From contig CM119266.1 in NCBI GenBank assembly GCA_051294375.1, positions 10,577,571-10,641,570 of the forward strand: a DNA stretch of 64,000 nt, given 5' to 3'. Numbering within the stretch: the first letter of the stretch is position 1; each line of letters begins with the position of its first letter. Under the pieces are notes generated by a model. That model saw nothing but the letters and a program-made list of their open reading frames with translations. It did no database searches and was not told where the DNA came from. The position numbers and the translations under genes were made by a program. Positions 23,951 to 37,366 of this stretch are shown one piece after another. This DNA is from Paraspadella gotoi. Lineage: Eukaryota > Chaetognatha.

Positions 23951-26481
23951 TCGACGTTGCCGAGCGACGGAGAGACGCCACGCGGCGAGGAGAGAGAAAG
24001 AGACAAGGAGAGATAAAGAGACAAGGAGAGAGAAACACACACACAGAGAGAGAGAAACTTCGACGGGAAAAAAGAGAGAGAAAATTCGGAATTGGAAATC
24101 GGAAAATTGGGAAAAGACTTTTCACTTCTCAAAGTTGCTCGTGTATTTTTCTTGTTTTACTATTTTTAGTTTTAGTATCAATGTTTTTAAAGTACTTAAA
24201 CATCAATTTCGATAAAAATGTAAAATACAATAAATTACAATAATATTATAAATTACTAAGCAATGCTTGGACAGTATTAACGTCAAAATCCGTTTCTGTT
24301 TCTAAACTTTCATCTACTTTAAAAAGGAAAATAAAATTGACAAAAGCGTCAGCCACGACCCGCTACAAAAAGTGATAACATACGAATTCGAGTTTAGAAA
24401 AGCCTCATTTAAATCGCCAAAAACGAAGTCAAAAACGGTCGCCAAAGATTTTAAAACGCAAACGGCCTCCTACGTAAAATCCGCGATTCCCTTTTGTTTC
24501 CGATTTTTGATTTAACCCATTTACTTTTCTATTCCTCTTTTCTTTTCTCTTCCTATCTTTCCCTCTCTCTTTCGCATCACTTTCTTGACTGTGGGAGACT
24601 TTTTGGCGACGAAAGAAAGTAAACACCGACGACGGCGACATCAAAAAAAAAAAAAAATGGTTCGAACGACGAACGACGACCACGACGACGAACGATAAAA
24701 CGCCATCTGTAAACAACGTTCCCCCATAACGCCTTTTATCCTCCGCGACGGGTGGCGCCATTGGCGCCGGAGCCGACGCCGCGAGAATCCTGCGAGGTGC
24801 CGACCTCGTGACGTCGCCTCCTGCGCCAGGGATGCCTCGTTTTTCCCGATGCCGTTACAGATGCGAGCATCGGGTTTTCAAACCGAAAGCGAGGCGGCGT
24901 TGGTGGTTTTGTTAACCCGGGGGGCGATGGACAAATTTTGGGGGGGTAGTGGGCGTGATGTAACCGAGTGGTGAGTAAAGAGTCGCAAAACAAAGGCAAC
25001 TAAACGCGATTGTTCTTTTCTTTTTCACAGTTAACTAATGCGACTCATCCCGTCTTTAACCGACGTTACCCTATCTCTATCTCGCTCTCTCTCTCTCCCT
25101 CGGAGAGAAAAATGGCGGCGTTGAATCGCCTATCATCGCCAGAGTCGAAGGTGCGACAAACGCCGACGCATTTTTTATTCCTCATTTTTTTTTTATTCTT
25201 CCTTTATACACACAATCCGTTCGAACGCTTGATAGAATAGGAAGGGATGATATAGAAAAGACTAAAAAGAGAATTCCTTTTTGTTTTCTCGTTTTTCTCC
25301 TTTCTCATGGTTATACAATCCCTCTTTCCTAACCCACCCTCACCCCTCTCTCTTTTTAACCCCCCCCTCTCAGCCCACCCCCCGCATAATGACGAAGTTC
25401 TTCTCCTTTTATTGGCCGCGCCCCCCCTCGACGAGGCTTTCTTCCTCAAACAAGCCGAGTCTCATAAAGTCCCATTCGTAAACAGCATTTTGTAAACATT
25501 TCTCTCTCTCTCTCTCTCACCCGGCCGCGGCCCGTTTCACCCACCCCGCGACCCATAATTCACCCGAATTCAACCACTCCCCTCCTCCCTTTTCTCCCCT
25601 ACTGTGAATCCCCCTCCGTTCGCCGCTCGTGGAAATGAGATTTATAACGACTTTGAAGGTAGCGATGGGGAGGCGGGGGGGGGGAAGGTGAGAGCTGTCG
25701 ATGGAAACCGTTAAATTTTGTCAATTTTGCGGATTTTTTTATGACGGATAACAAAAATAATCTGTAAATAATAACCCCGTTAAGTAATAAAATCCGATTT
25801 TAACTACAAAGGAAATCCAAAATCAACATTTTTCGAGACCAACTTACTCGTCAATGTAAATTTGTTCTCAAGCCCAAATTGACCTCGTTTTTTCCCCCCA
25901 ACACTCGCCACGAGAGGCCGTCATCCCTCCACTCCCGAACCCAACTTCCTCTTAGCAACGCCCCGCCACCGCCGCCGCCGCCCACCCTCGACGCCATGTT
26001 TGAACCCAAAGTCGTTGGTTTCGTTTCCGCATCCGAATTCCGCCCATAAATTTTCGACCCCGTTGTCCCGCTCGTCTTTGCGGTCTCAGATGTCCCCCCC
26101 CGTTCCTCCCCACGGGGATTTAAGATTTGTTTTCTTTCCCCCAATTTATAAGTTTCATTTTTTTACCAAAAAAAATACAATTAAATTTAAATTACAAGTT
26201 CAGAAATAAAACTTTATGTAAATTTGAAGCGCCAATACTTAACTAGGCTAATTCAGATAAGTAAACAAGCTTGTAAGTAAAACTAGTTAATTAGGCCTTA
26301 AATTTCGACTTTTCGGTAACCAATAAAGCGCCAATTTCTTTCAATCAAATCCGCCAATTTACAACGAACCCTCATCTCACGACTTCAAGCCTCCTCTTCT
26401 CCCTCCCCCCTTACATTCCGCCCTCCACTCAAAATCGCGGATCGGGGAAAAAAAATAAGTTTGTATTTTCCATCGACCGAC

Positions 26482-26621
26482 CTTGAGAAGGCGGCGTCGC
26501 AATGGGGACACTTGTACTTCTTGTCTCCGGTGTGGAGTTTCACGTGGCGGTCGCGACTCCGTTTGTGTTTGAAGAGTCGGTGGCAATACTCGCACTTGAA
26601 GGGCAACTGGTCGTTGTGGAC
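26482..26621 (-). CDS. Oaz: Internal exon, C2H2 fingers 2 and start of 3 of ZNF423/ZNF521-type protein
   Basis: This exon is 140 nt, 46 codons plus two bases (AG) of a split codon. The acceptor is a long pyrimidine tract ending CCGCCATCAG (AG 26623-26622) and the donor is TCAAG|GTCGGT (GT 26481-26480). It starts in phase 0 with [10 protein letters not shown], which supplies the second zinc-binding His of the finger begun in the 47 kb exon. It then encodes a complete finger ([17 protein letters not shown]) with the TGDKKYKC linker and the first half of another finger (CPHCDAAFS). The basic KHKRSRDRH helix is a hallmark of ZNF423/ZNF521/Oaz. YKCPHC followed by AFSR resembles arthropod members more than vertebrate ones, which have YHC at the same place (from memory). 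Family members continue with SDHLKIH, so the next exon should start by completing AG-N as Arg followed by Ser. No such exon was seen between 1 and 26481. Confidence 0.95.
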
Positions 26622-28296
26622 CTGATGGCGGAGGAAAGATGAGGGGGGGGGAAGGAAACGGGGTGAATTATATTGAGATTATTTAGAAGTTAGGACTTTA
26701 ATGTTTATTTAAAAACATTAAGAATTTTCGATCATAGTTCGAATTTTCGAAATCGTTCTCAAGGTTACCTACCTCTTTATTCCTTCCCCCTTTTTAAAAA
26801 TCCCAAACCTTGCTCATACCCGATTTCCCCCTTAGCAACCCCTCCCCACATGATGACGATGATGCTGATGATGATGATATCTGACCGCTCTAGATTTTTT
26901 CGTTTCGTTCCGCGGCGGAACCCATCATCAACCGACGTCGCCGCCCAAAAGTTAATGTATTTGGTGCTCTCGCTCGTTCTCTCTCTCTCTCTCTCTAAAG
27001 CCGGGCGCGACGAAACTGCCGCATCTATGGTGCCACGGTGCCATATCTATGGTGCCCAAAGTTCAATCCCATAACGTTTTCTTCACCCAACGAGGGCCGG
27101 CCCCCGCGGACGAAAAGAAAAAAAAACCCGCTCCCGCCACGCCCCTCGCATATATTCCTCCCGACTCAATTATGCAAAATGTAGTGATGTGCCCATATTT
27201 CGCACCCTGTTGTGAGGATCGTCCCTATCGTCGTCGTTATCGTCGTCGTCATCTCGTCGTCGTTCTCGAAGTTGTTTGGGATTCTTTTTTTTTTTCCTCT
27301 AGACGTTATAGTCCGAAAAAAAAGAGGAACTTCTGTCTCACACTTTTCGTAATGACTCCCTTTGCTATATAGCAACTAAAATCGTTTACATTAATTATTT
27401 AATTCTTTCTGAAATTTTCTTACATTATTTTTTTTTCTATTAGAACTAATTCATGCTTCTCTTTTCCTTCGTTCATTAATTCTCTCTCGCTCTCCCGACT
27501 TCCCATTCCCCTTTTTTTATATCCTTCCCTTAATATTCGGGCGTTGCCCGGGAAAGGTGGGCGTGTCCGACTCCCAGGCCTTGCGGTTGCTAAGCAACGA
27601 GGGACTCAAATATTCTTCCTAGAATTTCTCGCTCGGTGAATCGCTTCGACCATTACCTTACCACCTTTTTTTTTTCAAAAGAGAAGAATATCGTTGATGG
27701 ATTCCCGGTTTAAAGCTGAAAATCATCTCCACCACATTAACCACCACGGCAACCACCCAAAATCAATACTTAACCACCTTTCCCACTGTTCACCACCCTT
27801 CCAAACGTCTCGCCATCTTCGCATCCGAGACGGCGCAAACCGTTGACGCCAACCAATATTGCGAACTCCCTCGCCGCTCGTTGTCCAACTACTCCCACGC
27901 CACCTCCGGCCATCTAATCTAACACCCTCGGAAGTACCACTTTCAGACACTCCCTTCCACTCTCAACCGCGCCCATAACGAATCCCCGGCGGCGACGTCT
28001 CTAGAGTTCCATCGATGGTTTCCGGTCTGTCGATCGTCTGGAAACGTCGTCGTTCTCGTCGTCAGCATTGTCGTCGTCATCAACCAATAAAAACATTAAA
28101 AAAATAAATGAAATTAACAATAATAATGATAAAACAGTTTCACGTTTGATTAATTCTATATTAATTCCAAAATCCAAACTAAATAAACAACAGTCATTCC
28201 CAAATTCCTTCGATCAGCTCCGCACTAACCTAACGAGTTTCACGCTCACGTGAGCCTTTCACGTCTCTCGAGATTTGCGCGAGTACGTCGTGGGTG

Positions 28297-28310
28297 CGAG
28301 AGAGAGAGAG

Positions 28311-28354
<44 letters not shown>
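28297..28354 (+). repeat. (GA)n microsatellite with ATAT interruption
   Basis: GA tract interrupted once by atat near 28311. Confidence 0.95.
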
Positions 28355-28357
<3 letters not shown>

Positions 28358-30234
28358 GATTTGGAAAACAAAGATTTCTTGATATTTATGGAAAATAGTT
28401 AAGTATAGTGAAATAGTAAATATACTTAATAAACTTTTTAAGAGATATAATACAAAATAAACTCACTTGAAAAACATTCTAAGAGACATATTACATAAGT
28501 ACTTTATTTACCATAGATATACGTAAATAACACATTCTTCTCTTTAAACTGAAAGGTATATATTTAAAAGGCAGTGTATTCATTCGCAAAAACCGCCTCC
28601 CTGCCCCCTCCTTTTTTTTTGGCAACGCCCCTTTAAAAAGCTCAGCGTCGAGATTCGGGGTGAGTTAACCGCGTCACGCGTGGGTGAGGCGTAAAAAGAG
28701 AAGGGCGTGATCGGGGGTGGAGCCTGGGTGAGCGGTAGACTCCGGTGGGCGGGAAAATCGGTGACGAGTCTCAGGAGATCGAAGGAAAAAAAAACAGGGT
28801 GTTGTACATAATTCGTGGCAATTTTCTTTGGCTCTCTCTCTCTCCTCTTTTACTCTCACACTCTCTCTCTCTCCCTTTCGTTCTCCCGTCTCCCTTTGCT
28901 TCCCTTTTTTTTAGCTTGAACGTCGACTAAGAGCTTTATCCGCCTCCCATTCGACGAGTCATTCTGAATTCAAGTAGGGTGATCGTTGGGTGACTTCCTT
29001 TCCTCCTCCTCCTCCTCCTCATCCTCCTCCCGCCTCATTACACCCAAGGCTCCTCGTTCTCGTCTCCACGGATTCTCCCTTCGGTCGTCGTTCGCGATTA
29101 TTTCTTCATTTCGGGTCCCCAACTCCCAACGCGGGACGAAAGTCACATGGACGAGACGGCAATGCAACGCGGTCGATGCACCAACGCGTCGCGGTTCAGG
29201 GAAGGGGGGACCGAGTTTTAACGAGAAAAAAAAGTTTGCGGTTTTGGGAATAATAAAATTAGGTACATTTTTAAGCGATGATTTGTGGTTTGGGGGACGA
29301 ATATAACCGGGCGGTTACCACTTTTAATAAGTTCAATAAACGCAATGGATTCCCAAAACTAACCCTACAATAAGTCGCTAAATACCAACGCGGCAAAATT
29401 CGAAAGGAGCTAAAAAAATTATACAGCTTTGAACACAAACTTAACTTTAGTCTTATGTCGCGAGGCCCATTTGTCGAATACGCTCTATTTTGGCACCATG
29501 GCAACGAATTCAAACAAACAACGTCACAAATTTGCTGACACCGAAAACAAAAAAAAACCAAAAGGTCGCCCAATTGAAATTTGTGAAATTCAAACAAAAG
29601 AACTTGACGAAACTTAAAACCGACCCTTCGGTTCAGAAGTGAAATTTTTCTGTTTTAGAGACAAGAAAACTCGCTTCGCCCCACGATCGACCCCACTCGG
29701 CGACCTCATCCAACACGACCACCTCCTCTCCCCCCCCCCATTTTCCCCCTCCCCCCACGGGTCTCTCACCCCCGCCTCCGGCTCCACCGTTCCCTCATTC
29801 CGAGGGAATTCCTATGCAAAGCCTCTCCAAACGTTTTCTTTTCTTGTCCCGTCGAAGGAGTTTTTTTCTTTTTTTTCTTCTTTTTTTTTTGGTCGAAAAA
29901 AGAGAAGGACGTTGTCCAATCTCTGGTAGGAATTTTCCAGGGAGGGAGGGATAGAGAGATACGGATCTCCGTCTCGAAAGATAGAGGGCGTCGCCGGTGG
30001 AAATCGAGGGCGCCGACCGGGCGGAGATTCCGTTTGACCCCGAGACGGACGCGAGGCGGCGTCATTGGTCGGCGGAATCGAAAAGACGCGATCGAGAAAA
30101 AATCGGCGCCGTTATCGTCCAAGTGGGAGTGACAAAGAGACGCTTAATTTTATCAATTAAGAGCATTTATTAAATCAAATCGTAGAGAAGACGCCGAGTC
30201 GCTTATATCAACTCAATTTCAAATGACGCTCAGC

Positions 30235-30242
30235 GCCATCTT
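30235..30242 (+). promoter_or_regulatory. YY1/Pho-type motif GCCATCTT
   Basis: Exact core in cagcgccatctttaac. Motif match only. Confidence 0.25.
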
Positions 30243-30979
30243 TAACTTCTCCGGCGTCATCCGGTCGGCGCCTCTTATTTCTCCTGCCGGGAGAAAAAAA
30301 AACGACCGGGCGGCCGATCGCCGGTCGAAAAAAGATTTCTGGTGGTTGGGTGACCTTGAAAGACAACTCTTTGCCACGCCTCTCTCGTTTTCTCAAAGCC
30401 CACTAATTCCACCTCCCCCCCTTCCTCCCCTCGAGGCGCCTCGTCGCCGCCTCGACGCCATTGCCTGACCGAGAAGCGGCCATTAACTCACCTCGAAAGC
30501 CTCCATTAACTCACCCTGGGTCTCACCTCGCGGACCAAAAAGGACGAACCCGTCCAATCGCCGTAACCAACCTCAAACGATCCCGTCAACATTTTCGGGG
30601 GGGAGGGCGGGGGGGGGAGAGGCAATCTCGAGTCGGACCCAATTCCCGCCAATTCCATCAATTTCCCCCCCTTCTGTCTATCTCTCTCTCTTTTTCTCTC
30701 TCTCCCTCTCTCTCTCTCTGCCTTTCTCATTCGTTTTGTTCTCTCCGTTTTTTTTTCTCGAGTTTCCTTATCTGGACCGAGGCAGTTTAGCTACCTCTTT
30801 CTCTCCCTCTCTGTCCACCTTTTCTTTTTCCCCTCACTCTCTCTCTCCCCCTCTCTCTCTCTCTCTCTCGCTTCTGGGTCATCGAGAGGTCAAAAAATCG
30901 AAGGTGACGCGAAGGCAAGAAAATGACATAAGCGGACACAAAAAAAGAAAAGGAAAAAAGGAAAAAGAAAAAAAGAATC

Positions 30980-31070
30980 TGTCCCGCTCTCACCCCATGA
31001 GGTTTTGTCGTGGTCACGCTCAGCACCATATAGCATATAGTGGTCAAGCTTCGCACCATGGCTTGTCCCG
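30980..31070 (-). repeat. Degenerate 30-bp tandem repeat, three units
   Basis: Units start near 30980, 31011 and 31041. The best-matching part is tggtcacgctcagcaccat against tggtcaagcttcgcaccat. On the minus strand an open frame reads three decapeptides beginning DH (DHGTSHGAKL, DHYMLYGAER, DHDKTSWGES). I do not recognise the peptide. Confidence 0.7.
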
Positions 31071-31859
31071 TGATCGGTCATGTCGAGAGATGTCAATCCA
31101 CCCCCGCCCCCCCGAATCGTCTCCTCCTCATGTCGACGCTCAGAACGTCTGTGTTTAGTCAGATGGACGAGATCGGCCAGAGCGACGACGACGACGACCT
31201 CGGTCACGGGGTTAAACAAACAAAAACAAAAAAAAACGAAGGGGGCAAAAACAAAGGAAACGGCGTCGACTAAAAATCGGAAACAAGGATTCGACGTTCG
31301 GGGATGAGTCGAGGTAAGGCTTCCGATTTAAGCCGGTAGATGGACATTAAACAACGATATTAAAACGGATTAGCGATTAAAAGTTTCGTCAATGTAACGG
31401 ATGCTAATCGTTCAAATTTTTAATTTAAAAAAAAGGTTAAGGCCTATACTATAGGGAGTCGGCCTTAAACAATGCTCTAAAAATTTGTTTCCAGGTTTTA
31501 TATTATTTTTTGGGGGGAATAGAAAGTTATATCTCAATGATCAAATTTCGGTAAATAAGTTTCTATACTCTTGATCAGGGAGTTCGACAAGATTTAATAT
31601 TTTGTCAAGGTTAAAACTTTTAATAAGTTTTCCTCATTTTACAAACAAAGATATTCGTTTTAACTCTCTCTCTTTTTAAAATGAAAACAAAAAACTCGTC
31701 CCATATCTCAACCGCCCCCCCGCCCCCCCCCAAAAAAAGAAACATTTCGTCGGTATTCCGTCGCATTTATTCACCCATCACTCTCGCCCTTTCCTTTTCA
31801 CGTCACCAAATGGCGTCCATTAGTTCGGAGAAAAGGCGCTGATTATTTAATGAAATATG

Positions 31860-31863
<4 letters not shown>

Positions 31864-31930
<67 letters not shown>
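31864..31930 (+). repeat. (GA)n microsatellite
   Basis: 67 bp of pure GA. Confidence 0.97.
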
Positions 31931-31935
<5 letters not shown>

Positions 31936-32288
31936 CCAAAAAAGAGTTTTCAACTCCCTGTGTTTGTGCTCATGAATGGCAGGAGTCAGAGGCTGGAACA
32001 AAAGGTGAGACCGACGACGACGATGACAGCGACGACGAAAGGCGACGACGACGAGGATGTAAAGGTGTTACGAATGAGATCAGCATATTGAAAGGCGACG
32101 AGAAATGAATGGACGAAAAAAAAAACGGCCAGAGTCGTAACGAGGCTACGGTTCGCGGATTCGGCACCATTAACGCCGCGGGAGCGACGTAGGAGCGCCC
32201 GTAAGAGTGCCGCGTAGGGAGCGTTGGCGCTACTCCAGCCACGGGGTCGTGGGGGCGAGAGGCCGGGGTCTCCTGGACTGACTTTCGC

Positions 32289-32298
32289 NNNNNNNNNN
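32289..32298. other. Assembly gap (10 N)
   Basis: The gap is followed by a T run. Confidence 0.98.
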
Positions 32299-33122
32299 TT
32301 TTTTTTTTCTTCTGTCGCTGTCTCTCTCTCTCTCACTCCTTTTTTTCGGTGATCCTCACGAAGCGTTAATCTTCTCCGTCGCCTTGAAAAATGGAAGTCA
32401 AAGTGAGACGGAGACAGAGAGAGAGAGAGACAGCGGTGAGAGATGGAGTCCTTTTGAGAGAATGAAATGGAAATGGAAATGATTCTCTCATCCTCATTTT
32501 CTATCTTCCTTCATTTCAGACGTCAAGACCTTTTCATCCATTAAGAATTAAAGAGACGTTTGTCTTTTGTTTTTTCCATCAAATTTATAGCCTCGAATTC
32601 GTTGGATCTAAATTAACCTTCATTTTTTCAAAGAAAGAAGTAAAAAGATAAAAAGGGTAAAGAGATCCGATTTCTCTCTCTCCGAATCCATGGGAATCTC
32701 GGTCCCACTTTTCTCTCGACTTTCAATCAGCAGAGTAGCAACAGAGAGAATTTCTTTTTCTTTTTTTTTTTGCTTTTTTTTTTCTATTTTCGAATCCAAT
32801 TTTGGTGAAAAGAAGAAGAAAATGAAAGGATGGAAAAATATTGCGCGCTGGGTGGAGGTGCTGAAAGGATGGAAAGATGAGAGAGAGAGAGAGAGAGAGA
32901 GAGTACACACACAGCTCCAAAAATTATCCCCCCCCCAAAAAAAATGTGAACCGAGGTGAAATCCAAAAGATTTTCACCGATTCACTAAAATGAAAAAAAA
33001 GAAAATCCATGGGGAGTAGCTTTTCCCCCGTCGTTAATCCAGTCCCAACCACCACCCCTACCCCTTACTCACCCCCCACTGCGTCGCCCAATCACCGCCA
33101 CCACCGCTTAAAAAAATATGTT

Positions 33123-33175
33123 CGCCGCCCGGCAGGATCGAGAGAGAGAGAGAGAGAATGAGTTGCCGGGCGGCG
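33123..33175 (+). repeat. Perfect 12-bp GC-rich inverted repeat with GA loop
   Basis: Arms cgccgcccggca (33123-33134) and tgccgggcggcg (33164-33175) are exact reverse complements, separated by 29 bases that are mostly GA repeat. It would form a very stable hairpin or cruciform. No T run follows it and no known RNA family is recognised. Confidence 0.9.
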
Positions 33176-33705
33176 TCAAATCGGGTGGAAACGGAGTCCG
33201 TGTAATGCGGCATCAGACACAATGGCCGAGGGGGAGACTCGTCAATGGGATTCCACGTATCTGCGGCGAAGAACACGGAAGGGGCTTTTAGCCTCCCCCC
33301 TCAACGCCCCCCTTTCTCGCCTTTAAAATGCAATTCGATCGCTCTGAAATGGAGGGAGGATGTGAATGGACCGAAGGTTCGATCGGATTCTCGGCGTTAT
33401 GCGCCGGACGTCGTTCCGGCTAAATATGGGCGAGGGTGAAATTCTTTTTTTTTTTTTTTGTTTTCTGTTTTTTTATGTTTTGTTATTTCTTGGCGGGAGC
33501 AAATAATGACCACAAAAAAAATAAACTTGGGTGCTGTTCGGGTCTTTGTCTTAATTGACTCGATGTCAAATGGTAAAATCTTTTCTGATTCTTTTATTTT
33601 ATTTTTTTAAGGAAAGGCGGGGATAGTTTTTTATGCTCAATTTGCATATTGGCATTGAAGAAAAGGCGAAGGTGGTTAAAGACGTTTCGAGCGAGGAGAA
33701 GGCTT

Positions 33706-33707
<2 letters not shown>

Positions 33708-33792
<85 letters not shown>
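33708..33792 (+). repeat. (GA)n compound microsatellite
   Basis: 85 bp of GA with two register breaks. Faces a CT tract at 34026. Confidence 0.97.
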
Positions 33793-34020
33793 CTCTGTGA
33801 GTCTAAATCAACTTTGGACGAAATGCGACGAAGTCGAGTTGGGGATACGAAATCCTCGGACGACGCGATCGCACCTCCGCGCGCGGCAGAATGGGCGGGG
33901 CGAATGTTTATTTACTCTCTCTCGCTCGTCCCGCATAGAATTTTTTATGTTTGTTTTGGGTGACGTAGCGGAAGAAAAAATTGGGGTGATGAAGAGGGAC
34001 GAATGAGAGAAGAGAGGGTT

Positions 34021-34025
<5 letters not shown>

Positions 34026-34065
<40 letters not shown>
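34026..34065 (+). repeat. (CT)n microsatellite
   Basis: 40 bp of pure CT, opposite to the GA tract at 33708-33792. Confidence 0.97.
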
Positions 34066-34067
<2 letters not shown>

Positions 34068-35050
34068 GAGATGGAGTCATTACGGAGAAGGACGAAACAT
34101 GAAATACGAAATAGATTATGGCTAAAAAGGGTTGAAAGGTGGGTGAGCGGTGGCGATGTCGCAATGCTACACAGAAACATTAGGCGGATTGGGTTAATGC
34201 GTATTAAGTAGAACAATAACATGAGACCATATTCTTTAATTGAAAAAAAAAACAAAAACATGCAGGTATATTCCAAAGATTTCCGTGCCTTCCAATGTAC
34301 CCAAATTCACAGATCTGCATATCACACCCATCACCCAACGCGTCACCCCTCTCCAGCCTCTCCACTCCGCCCCCAAAACGCGTCGACGGCGTTCACGGAC
34401 TCAGTCAAGGGAAACAACTTCTTCACATTCCTTCTTCGTGTTCCACCCGTTGACCGTTAGACCTCCGCTCTCTTTTTTTCTTTTTCTCTTTCTCCGCTTC
34501 CGGTCAAAAAAAAAAAAAAAAAACCGGTCGGGACGCGGCCTTCGTCATAACGACACACTTTTTCGTCGTTGGCCGCGAAAAAAGGAGATAATGGAAAGGT
34601 GAGATAGAGAGCGAGACAGAGATAATGGAAGGAAGAAAGGATTTTTTTTCGGAAGAAGGAAAAAAAAAATCGGACAGGATCAGGAATGACATTTTTTTTG
34701 GGGGGGGGTTAAAAATCGCCTCCGCATTTAAACGGCATCAACTTTTTATACTTTATACTTCTCTCTAATTCCCCTCAACCTCGAGCTTCCTTTCCGAACC
34801 GCGAAATGTTTCACGAAAAGACTTCGCAATCGTCGGTCAACCTTCGAATCACGAAATCACGGCGACCCTCACGACCTTTTACCCACATTCACGCCTCGAA
34901 ACCACACCTGTCACCCACTTTCACACTTTTCCTCACGTCCCCTTTTTTTCCATTTCTCCCTCTCATCCCTTCCCTCTTCGTACCGACTTTCCGCCACCGA
35001 AGTGACCCCTTGTGCTCCTCGGTGCGCGGCCTTCGTGTGGGTTTATAACA

Positions 35051-35052
<2 letters not shown>

Positions 35053-35102
<50 letters not shown>
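35053..35102 (+). repeat. (TC)n microsatellite
   Basis: 50 bp of pure TC. Confidence 0.97.
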
Positions 35103-35105
<3 letters not shown>

Positions 35106-35850
35106 TCATTTCGGTTGATGCTCGTAGAAAGATTCATCACTAATTCATCTTAGGAGACAAATATAGAATCTCGGCGTCCATACGGAGGCTGACCGATCGC
35201 GGAGCGCGGAGGGGCAAGAGAGATGGGGGGATAGAAAGGGGAGTAGTCGCGGGGATAGAAAGGGAAGCGTTCGTGGGACAGTTAGTAAAGCGGTCGGGAA
35301 ACAGAAAGAGAAGAGGTCGGGGAAAAATAACGGGATGTTGCAAGGATTATAAACAGGATGGCCGAGAATTAAAAAGAGACAGGAAAAGTGGCAAGACAGA
35401 AAGGCGATGGATACTGAGGGTAACATGTTGATATTTGATTGCAAGAGGAAAAGAAGTAAATAAGTAACGGCAAGTTCACATATACAAGTATAACGATGTA
35501 TCATATATTGATACAATAATATCGCTCGAGTTAAATAAGCATTTCAAGAGGTTGCCGCACAACTAAAAATATTAAATTTTAAAGTTGGGGAAAAACGGGG
35601 GCGAATGCATTTGAATAATTGGTGATGTTAAAAAATAAAGTCGAGGGTGGAATTAAACTAGTGTTGTTAATATGTATTACTGCATTTTTGTCCACCTAAA
35701 TTAGGTTTCAATTATAGCAGCAGTTTAGACTTTTTAGCCATGGGACTAAAGCGGATGGGATTTAAAAATGATTTGGATGAAAAGCGATTAAGAAAACGAC
35801 AGAAACGAGCAGCGTTGTCTCCTCATTCATGAATCGTTATATAGAAATTA

Positions 35851-35853
<3 letters not shown>

Positions 35854-35886
<33 letters not shown>
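35854..35886 (+). repeat. (AG)n microsatellite
   Basis: 33 bp of pure AG. Confidence 0.95.
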
Positions 35887-35888
<2 letters not shown>

Positions 35889-36525
35889 GGTATCACCGTG
35901 CGTTCGAAGACTTAGTCATCTTCGTCTTGTCATCGTAGCCTGGATTTCCCTCTCTATCACCACCCCCCTAACAGAAAGAAAGAAGACGGCAGTGGGGGGG
36001 GGGAATTTACGGTGATAACGAAGACGTGGTTGTCAGGGTCGCGCCCGAAAGCAGGACGACAACGACGACGACGAAACAACAAGAAGACAAAACTGTGTAC
36101 ATCTGTGTCTCGATGGTCTAAAGTCAACCAAGCTGTCGGGGTTTTCTGTGTTATGTTTTATTTATTTACAAAAAGTACTTGGAACAAAACATGCAAAAAA
36201 GGCATTCAAATGAAAAAAAATTGTATAAATTTACAATTCAACAAACAAAACGAAAATTAACAATAAGACGACAATATTTTTTAACTATTGTTTCTAGACG
36301 AAACAAGAAAACTCAAACTGTTGAGAGAAGCCTTCTTAGTAATAAAATAACCTGACATTTCACATCATCACTCACTTTTCAGATCGCCAATCACTATCAC
36401 AGTGTCATATCAAAGTCACTTCTCAGTTCTCACCTCTTCTCATCCGCCTCTCGTCGCCTACGCGACTTTTTGGAGTCGGCAGCTGTGTTGACACAATTTC
36501 TTGATTCTTGACGGAGGGAGAGCCC

Positions 36526-36543
36526 CTCTCTCTCTCTCTCTCT
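36526..36543 (+). repeat. (CT)n microsatellite
   Basis: Short CT tract about 118 bp before the GA tract at 36661. Confidence 0.85.
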
Positions 36544-36660
36544 ATCTTTATCTCTCCCCTTTCATCCCTTTCGCCCCATGGAAAAAGGAATATACCGGCG
36601 GAGGCGATCCCATGGGGCGAAGAGAAAGAAAATGGGGGCGCGGGATCCTCGGAGATTTGA

Positions 36661-36718
<58 letters not shown>
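36661..36718 (+). repeat. (GA)n microsatellite
   Basis: 58 bp GA tract with one register break. Confidence 0.97.
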
Positions 36719-36720
<2 letters not shown>

Positions 36721-37174
36721 GATCCGAATTGGAGAATTCAAGATTTAGTGAGACGTCTCTCAACCATTGACGGAGAGGGTCAGGGGTTAAAGCTACCGAT
36801 TTCGAGTTTGTTGTTCGGCGATTCGAAGGAGAGAGAAAGATATGATACCGAAGGAACGATCAATATAACTTATAATGAGATTTATGAATACAATTTCACA
36901 CAAATGAAATTTACATGATGAATGTAAAATACTAATTTTAATCGAATTTTATAAAAAATTCAACAACTCAATAATTGTTTTTAACAATTTCATAAATTTA
37001 ACGTGGGATTGGAGCTTTATTTAACGCACGGATTCGAGGGACTTGTCAGCGAAACCTAACAAACTTAATCGCTCCGGTGAGACGCTTTAAAAATTGTTGA
37101 ATATAACCTAAGATTAGGGCTACATTCATAGGGGCTTCAATAGTCCGCATTTTCTCAAACACTCGATCCCTCGA

Positions 37175-37184
37175 CGCATGCGCG
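37175..37184 (+). promoter_or_regulatory. NRF1-type core CGCATGCGCG
   Basis: GCATGCGC core in gacgcatgcgcgttcc. Motif match only. Confidence 0.25.
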
Positions 37185-37266
37185 TTCCGTTCACGGGCGT
37201 AAACGCCTACGCGAGCGTGAAAAACTCTCTCCCTCGAATTTCATTTCCATAACGCGTTCTCCGATT

Positions 37267-37366
<100 letters not shown>

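Larger units (their letters stand above)
5756..26481. other. Non-coding region 3' of the last visible exon, probably intron
   Basis: The zinc-finger exon at 26482 ends in an open codon and a donor site, so transcription must continue into this region. I looked on the minus strand for the expected SDHLKIH-type continuation and did not recognise it. The region holds polypurine sequence (5565-6110), CGA repeats, several GA/CT tracts, minisatellites at 14.4-14.7 kb, a polypyrimidine block at 19.2-19.6 kb and motif clusters at 12.56, 17.24 and 23.92 kb. Longest open frames (for example 8702-9187 plus, 20727-21449 minus) show no recognisable domain. It could contain a short missed exon. Confidence 0.6.
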
